Positions 59,791 to 64,000 of a stretch of DNA of 64,000 nt are shown here, one piece after another (the stretch's first letter is position 1; each line of letters opens with the position of its first letter). Below the pieces are notes generated by a model that made no database searches, was not told the DNA's origin, and saw nothing but the letters and a program-made list of their open reading frames with translations. Source of the stretch: Streptomyces bambusae (GTDB lineage: Bacteria > Actinomycetota > Actinomycetes > Streptomycetales > Streptomycetaceae); contig NZ_JAJAUZ010000010.1 of NCBI RefSeq assembly GCF_020532645.1, positions 62,001 through 126,000 on the forward strand, read 5' to 3'. The translations under genes were made by a program, and so were the position numbers.

Positions 59791-60804
59791 TCACTCTCCC
59801 CCGAACTGCTCGTCGTACGAGGCGCCCCAGCGCGGGGCGTCGGCGGGCTGGAGCGGCGGCGGGGGGCCGGCGTCGACACCCGTGCCGCCGTCGGCGCCGG
59901 GGGAGTGGGCGTGGTACTCCACCGCCCCCGCGGTCATCCGCATGAACGCCTCCTCCAGGGAGGCCCGCTGCGGGCTCAGCTCGTGCAGGACCAGGTGGTT
60001 GCGAGCGGCCAGGTCGCCCAGCTGCTCCGCCGTCAGCGCGTCCACTTCCAGCGCACCGCCGGCCGCGGCCACCGCCGGCACTCCGGCCTCGTGCAGCAGG
60101 TCCCGCAGCCGCTCCTGCTGCGGCGAGCGGACCCGTACGTAACTTCGTGAGTTCTGCTGAATGAAATCGGCCATCGAGGTGTCCGCAAGAAGCCGTCCTT
60201 GGCCGATAACGATCAGGTGGTCGGCGGTGAGGGCCATTTCGCTCATGAGGTGACTGGAAACGAAGATCGTCCTGCCTTCCGCCGCCAGCCCTTTCATGAG
60301 ATTCCGGATCCAGTGAATTCCCTCCGGGTCCAGACCGTTGACGGGCTCGTCGAACATGAGGATCTCCGGATCGCCCAGCAGTGCGGAGGCGATTCCCAGC
60401 CGCTGCCCCATGCCGAGCGAAAATCCTTTCGACTTCTTCTTCGCCACCGCCGTCAGGCCCACGGTGTCCAGCACCTCGGCCACCCGGGTCGCCGGGATCC
60501 GGTTCGACTGGGCCAGGCACAGCAGGTTGTTGTACGCGCTGCGGCCGCCGTGCATCGCCTTGGCGTCGAGCAGCGCCCCGATGTACTTCAGCGGCTCGTC
60601 CAGGTCGCGGTAGTGGCGGCCGTCGATCCGCACCGTGCCGCTGGTCGGGTTGTCCAGATCGAGCATCATCCGCATGGTCGTGGACTTGCCCGCCCCGTTG
60701 GGCCCCAGAAAGCCCGTCACCACCCCGGGCCGCACCCGGAAGCTGAGGCGGTCCACCGCGGTCTTCGCGCCGAACCGCTTCGTCAGTCCGTCGAGCTCGA
60801 TCAT
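59791..60804 (-). CDS. ABC transporter ATP-binding protein (pair 2)
   Basis: 337 aa from ATG 60804 (a GTG at 60813 adds three residues). Walker A GPNGAGKSTT, signature KGFSLGMGQRLGIASALL, Walker B ILMFDEPVNGLDPEG, H-loop IFVSSHLMSEM; C-terminal tail Pro/Gly-rich. The segment coding roughly residues 110-230 (nt ~60130-60480) uses many A/T-ending codons (AAA, GAA, TTT, CTT) in contrast to the flanks and to its paralogue, suggesting recombination with a different source. Paired with the permease at 59008-59787. Confidence 0.92.
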   Translation of the reverse strand: MIELDGLTKRFGAKTAVDRLSFRVRPGVVTGFLGPNGAGKSTTMRMMLDLDNPTSGTVRIDGRHYRDLDEPLKYIGALLDAKAMHGGRSAYNNLLCLAQSNRIPATRVAEVLDTVGLTAVAKKKSKGFSLGMGQRLGIASALLGDPEILMFDEPVNGLDPEGIHWIRNLMKGLAAEGRTIFVSSHLMSEMALTADHLIVIGQGRLLADTSMADFIQQNSRSYVRVRSPQQERLRDLLHEAGVPAVAAAGGALEVDALTAEQLGDLAARNHLVLHELSPQRASLEEAFMRMTAGAVEYHAHSPGADGGTGVDAGPPPPLQPADAPRWGASYDEQFGGE

Positions 60805-60820
60805 GCCGCTCACGCTAGAA

Positions 60821-60868
60821 CGGCCAAGGGCCCCCCGCCACCGCAGTGACGTAGGGGGCCCTTGGCCG
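60821..60868. terminator. Strong hairpin between filP and the ABC genes
   Basis: 15-bp perfect stem (CGGCCAAGGGCCCCC and its complement, arms 60821-60835 and 60854-60868) with an 18-nt loop, 23 bp after the filP stop. Terminates filP. Confidence 0.85.
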
Positions 60869-60890
60869 CACGGGGGTGTGGGAACCGGCG

Positions 60891-61829
60891 TCAGCGGCTC
60901 TGCTGGGCCGGGACGCCGCGGGTGACCGGCTCGTCGTCGATCGGGGAGCCGGCGGCGGCCACCGCGGCACCGGTCAGCGTCGCCAGCATCTCGCGGACGT
61001 TGGTCAGCTGCGCGTTGATCGAGTCGCGGCGGTTGGTGAGGGCCGCCAGCTCGCGCTCCGATTCGCTGCGGATGCGGTCGGCCTTGGCGTTGGCGTCGGC
61101 CACGATGTCCTCGGCCTGGCGCTGCGCGGTCTCCACCGTCTGGCGGGCCCGGCGCTCGGCGTCCGTACGGAGCTTCTCGGCCTCCAGGCGGAGCTGCTCG
61201 GCACGGTGCTCGATCTCGGCGAGGCGCTTCTCGGCCTTGGCCTGGCGCGAGGCCAGGTCGCGCTCGGACTGCTCGCGGCGCTTGGCCAGGTTGGTCTCGA
61301 AGTCCGCGGCGGCCTGGGCGGCCTTGGCACGAGTCTCCTCGAAGAGCGCGTCGGCCTCCTCGCGCTTGGAGGCGGCGTCCTTCTGGGCCTCGGCCCGCAG
61401 GGTGGCGGAGTCGGACTTCGCCTTCTCGACGATGCGGACACCCTCGTCCTCGGCCTTCGCCTTGCGCTCGGCGGCGAACGACTCGGCGTCGTTGCGCACC
61501 TGCTGGGCCGCAGACTCGGCGAGCTCGCGGTGCTGCTCCGCGGCGCGGCGGGCCTCCTCGCGCAGGTCCTTCGCCTCCTCCTCGGCGAGCCGCAGGATCT
61601 TCTCGACCCGGGCGCCGAGACCGGCGTACGACGGCTCCGCGTCGTTGACCTGGGCCTGGGCGTTCTGCGTTTCGAGGTGGAGCTCCTCGATGCGCTTCTC
61701 CAGGGAGTTGATGCGCGAGAGGGCGCTGTCACGGTCGGCGACGAGCTTGGAAATGCGGTCGTCCACCTGACCGCGGTCGTAACCACGCCGCACGAGCTCG
61801 AAGCCGAAGGGGGAGGAAGTGTCGCTCAT
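60891..61829 (-). CDS. filP: Cytoskeletal coiled-coil protein FilP
   Basis: 312 aa, about the length of S. coelicolor FilP (310). The short N-terminal DivIVA-like start SDTSSPFGFELVRRGYDRGQ is followed by one long coiled coil of Ala/Glu/Arg/Lys (residues ~20-275) and a short tail ending VTRGVPAQQSR. FilP forms intermediate-filament-like networks near hyphal tips and gives rigidity, interacting with DivIVA and Scy. ATG 61829 is in the conserved position. The scy gene follows upstream on the same strand (its stop is 200 bp away), as in other Streptomyces. Confidence 0.95.
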   Translation of the reverse strand: MSDTSSPFGFELVRRGYDRGQVDDRISKLVADRDSALSRINSLEKRIEELHLETQNAQAQVNDAEPSYAGLGARVEKILRLAEEEAKDLREEARRAAEQHRELAESAAQQVRNDAESFAAERKAKAEDEGVRIVEKAKSDSATLRAEAQKDAASKREEADALFEETRAKAAQAAADFETNLAKRREQSERDLASRQAKAEKRLAEIEHRAEQLRLEAEKLRTDAERRARQTVETAQRQAEDIVADANAKADRIRSESERELAALTNRRDSINAQLTNVREMLATLTGAAVAAAGSPIDDEPVTRGVPAQQSR

Positions 61830-62025
61830 GGGGTTCCTGTCGAATGAGACCGATGAGGGTGCTAGGTGAGGTGTTAAGGGGAATCCTAGGCGCCGGGACG
61901 GCGTGTCATCGAGTCAATCCGCGTTTGATCTGGACAATGACACCCCTTTTGAGTGGCAAGACGCCGGAATGCTTGTCACTCGTTCGACTGAACCTTCATC
62001 AGGAGCACACATGCAGTCCCACTGG
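61830..62025 (-). promoter_or_regulatory. scy-filP intergenic region
   Basis: 196 bp with markedly lower GC than its neighbours (CATCAGGAGCACACATGCAG, CAATGACACCCCTTTTGAGT). It probably contains the filP promoter. No gene is seen; exact boxes cannot be assigned. Confidence 0.45.
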
Positions 62026-64000
62026 CTAGCTCCCTGACGACTTGCCACCCGAACGAGTGGAACCCGCTGCCGCTCCGGCCTTGACCCCGCCTCCGGACGG
62101 ACCGCCCTGCGGCCCGATCGTCTTCCCGCCACCCGTAGGCGCCTCGAATGATTCCAACGCCTCAAGGACGTCCTGGACACGGGAGATCTCTGCCTGAATG
62201 TCCTCCCGGCGGCGCACCAGCACCTCCAGCTCGCGGCGGCCCTCGGCGACGGTCTCCTCGGCCTCCGCGGCCGCCTCGTCCCGCAGCCGCTCCGCCTCGC
62301 GGGACAGCTCGGCCTTCTTCTGCTCGGCCTCCTTGAGCAGCTGCTCGGCCTTGCGGACCGCCGCGATGCGCACCTTGCTCGCCTCGCTGCTCGCCTCGGA
62401 CACCAGCGTCCGCGCCTTCCGCTCGGCTTCCTCGCTCTGCTCGGTGGCCGCCTTGACCAGCTTGTCCACCCGCTCGCCCGCGGTCTTCATCTGCTCGGCC
62501 GACTCCCGGCGGGCCCGCTCGTGGAGCTCCTCCACCTCGGACTCGACCCGGCTCTGCAGCTCCTCGGCGCGCTCCCTTATGGCGGCCGCGTCCGTGCGCG
62601 CACCCACCAGCAGCTCGTCCGCGTCCGTACGGGCCTTCTCCACCAGCGAGTTGCCCTCGACGGTGGCCTCCGACGTGATCCGCGCGGCCTCCTTGCGGGC
62701 CGCCGCCACCATCGAGTCGGCCTGCTCCTCGGCCGCGGTCGTCGTCGCCAGCGCGGTCTTCTGCGCCTCCGCCGTCAGCTTGTCCGCCTCGGCCGCCGTC
62801 TCGCCGATGAGCCGGTCCACCTGCTCGGCCGCCTCGGTGCGCTTCTTGTTCGCCGCCTCACGGGCCTCGTCGAGCAGCCGCTCGGACTCCTCGCGGGCCT
62901 CCGTGCGAAGCCGCTCGGACTCCGCGGCCGCCTCCGCCTTGAGCCGCTCCGCCTCCTCGCGGGTCCGGGTGGCGTGCTCCTGCGCCGAGGCCAGCGCCTG
63001 CGCGGCCTCGGCCCGCAGCTGCTCGGCCTCCGCCGCGGCCTCGCCCACGGTACGGTCGTTCGCCTTGCGGGTCTCGGCCGTCAGCTTCTCCGCCTCGGAG
63101 GACGCCTCGGCGATGAGCCGGTCCGCCTGCTCGGCGGCCTCGGTCCGCAGCCGGTTCGCCTCGCTGCGGGCCTCGTCCAGGGCCTGCTCCGCCTCGCGCT
63201 CCGCCGTCGACAGCGTCTCGCCGGCCGCGACGGTGACCCGCTCGGCCTCCGCGGTGGCCTCGCCGATGATCCGGCCGCCCTCCGCGCGCGCCTCGTCCAG
63301 GGTCTGCGCGGCCTCGGTGCGCAGCCGCTCGGCCTCCTCCGCGGCCTCCCCGACCGTACGGTCGTTGGCGGCCTGCGTCTCGACCGTCATCCGCTCGGTC
63401 TCGGCCGTCGCCTCGCCGATCAGCCGGGCGCCCTCGGCGCGGGCGTCCTCCAGCACCTGCGCGGCCTCGGCGCGCACGGCCTCGCCGTCCTCGGCGGCCT
63501 TCTCCCGCACGCCGTCGGCCTCGGCGGCCGCCTCCGAACGGATCCGGTTGGCGTCCTCGCGGGCATCGGCCCGGGTCCGGGCGGCGTCGCGCTCCGACGC
63601 GGCCAGCGCGTCCGTGGCCTCGGTGCGCACCCGCTGGGCGTACTCGGCGGTGTCGCTGCGCAGCTGCTCGGCCTCGGCGATCGCGTCCGTGACCGTACGC
63701 TCGGCCAGCGCCTTCGCCGCGTCCGTCTCGGTCCGCGCCTCGGTGCGGATCCGGTTGGCGTCCTCGGTGGCCCGCTCCCGCTCGGCGTACGCGTCGGAAC
63801 GGACCCGGTCGGCCTCCTCCTCGGCCTCGGTACGGGTGCGCTCGGCCGCGACCTCGGCGGCGCTGCGCAGCCCGGCGATCTCCTCCTCGGCCTGCTCGTG
63901 CAGGCCCGCCACCGACTCGCGGACCTCACGGGCCGTGGTCTCGGCGGCCGCGACCAGCTCGGCGGCCCGCTGCTCGGCCTCCTCGACCAGCCGCTGCGCC
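62026..64000 (-). CDS. scy: Polarity scaffold protein Scy, C-terminal part (runs off the window)
   Basis: The frame is open from the stop at 62026 to the window edge, about 658 residues; the start lies beyond 64000. Nearly all is a continuous Ala/Glu/Arg coiled coil. It has the 51-residue periodicity described for Scy: the octet LIGEATAE / IIGEATAE / LIAEASSE / LIGETAAE recurs at spacings of 51, 51 and 102 residues. The C-terminal ~45 residues are Gly/Lys/Ser-rich (GGKTIGPQGGPSGGGVKAG). Scy organises the tip polarisome with DivIVA and FilP and sets branching. Full length in S. coelicolor is ~1326 aa, so about half is here. Confidence 0.95.
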   Translation of the reverse strand, partial: AQRLVEEAEQRAAELVAAAETTAREVRESVAGLHEQAEEEIAGLRSAAEVAAERTRTEAEEEADRVRSDAYAERERATEDANRIRTEARTETDAAKALAERTVTDAIAEAEQLRSDTAEYAQRVRTEATDALAASERDAARTRADAREDANRIRSEAAAEADGVREKAAEDGEAVRAEAAQVLEDARAEGARLIGEATAETERMTVETQAANDRTVGEAAEEAERLRTEAAQTLDEARAEGGRIIGEATAEAERVTVAAGETLSTAEREAEQALDEARSEANRLRTEAAEQADRLIAEASSEAEKLTAETRKANDRTVGEAAAEAEQLRAEAAQALASAQEHATRTREEAERLKAEAAAESERLRTEAREESERLLDEAREAANKKRTEAAEQVDRLIGETAAEADKLTAEAQKTALATTTAAEEQADSMVAAARKEAARITSEATVEGNSLVEKARTDADELLVGARTDAAAIRERAEELQSRVESEVEELHERARRESAEQMKTAGERVDKLVKAATEQSEEAERKARTLVSEASSEASKVRIAAVRKAEQLLKEAEQKKAELSREAERLRDEAAAEAEETVAEGRRELEVLVRRREDIQAEISRVQDVLEALESFEAPTGGGKTIGPQGGPSGGGVKAGAAAGSTRSGGKSSGS

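Overview
The window is a stretch of a Streptomyces chromosome. It has very high GC, strong G/C bias at third codon positions, many GTG/TTG starts and genus-typical genes: nrtL, the lysA-hom-thrC-thrB-rho run, a mycelial-type chitinase, nucS, filP and scy. From memory, the order lysA...rho-rpmE-prfA-prmC-Sua5-PTP-glyA2-rfe-atpIBEFHAGDC...nucS...filP-scy matches the S. coelicolor SCO5353-SCO5397 region.

Left accessory part (1-14.0 kb): a tetratricopeptide (TPR) protein with a very long Gly-Pro repeat; an XdhC-family gene; an overlapping DUF6230/DUF6114/secreted-protein operon with palindromic promoter elements beside a MerR regulator; repeat-rich intergenic DNA; and a single-domain response regulator. 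A tRNA-Arg(CCG) gene at 9410-9481 has its 3' half duplicated as an exact 48-bp repeat at 13970-14017. Between the repeats lies a decayed 4.5-kb integrated island. It holds an integrase remnant, a broken Nudix gene, a NERD-domain protein, a 151-bp near-palindrome, a two-gene soluble/membrane module of unknown function with unusually low GC, and a GNAT-like gene behind a 28-bp perfect palindrome. This island is the best place in the window for an undescribed system, possibly defence.

Core part (14.2-43.1 kb): nrtL (an ArgS relative without a catalytic domain), lysA, hom, thrC, thrB and rho (aspartate-family amino acids, transcription termination); two secreted S1 proteases; an LCP-family protein; a translation cluster (rpmE, prfA, prmC, Sua5); a low-molecular-weight phosphatase homologue with Ser in place of the nucleophilic Cys; a divergent SHMT paralogue; a WecA-type transferase; and the complete F1Fo ATP synthase operon.

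Right part (43.1-64 kb): DUF2550; a small secreted peritrophin-like protein beside a CBM2-FnIII-GH18 chitinase whose promoter carries chitinase-type direct repeats; a two-component system; a cobalamin adenosyltransferase; 3-hydroxybutyryl-CoA dehydrogenase; a STAS protein; a membrane-anchored STAND-like protein with Thr/Gly repeats; nucS; an SCO5389-family gene; an LLM oxidoreductase; two paralogous ABC transporter pairs; then filP and the C-terminal half of scy, the coiled-coil proteins of polar growth. Scy runs off the right edge. All functions are read from sequence motifs and gene order; no database search was possible.
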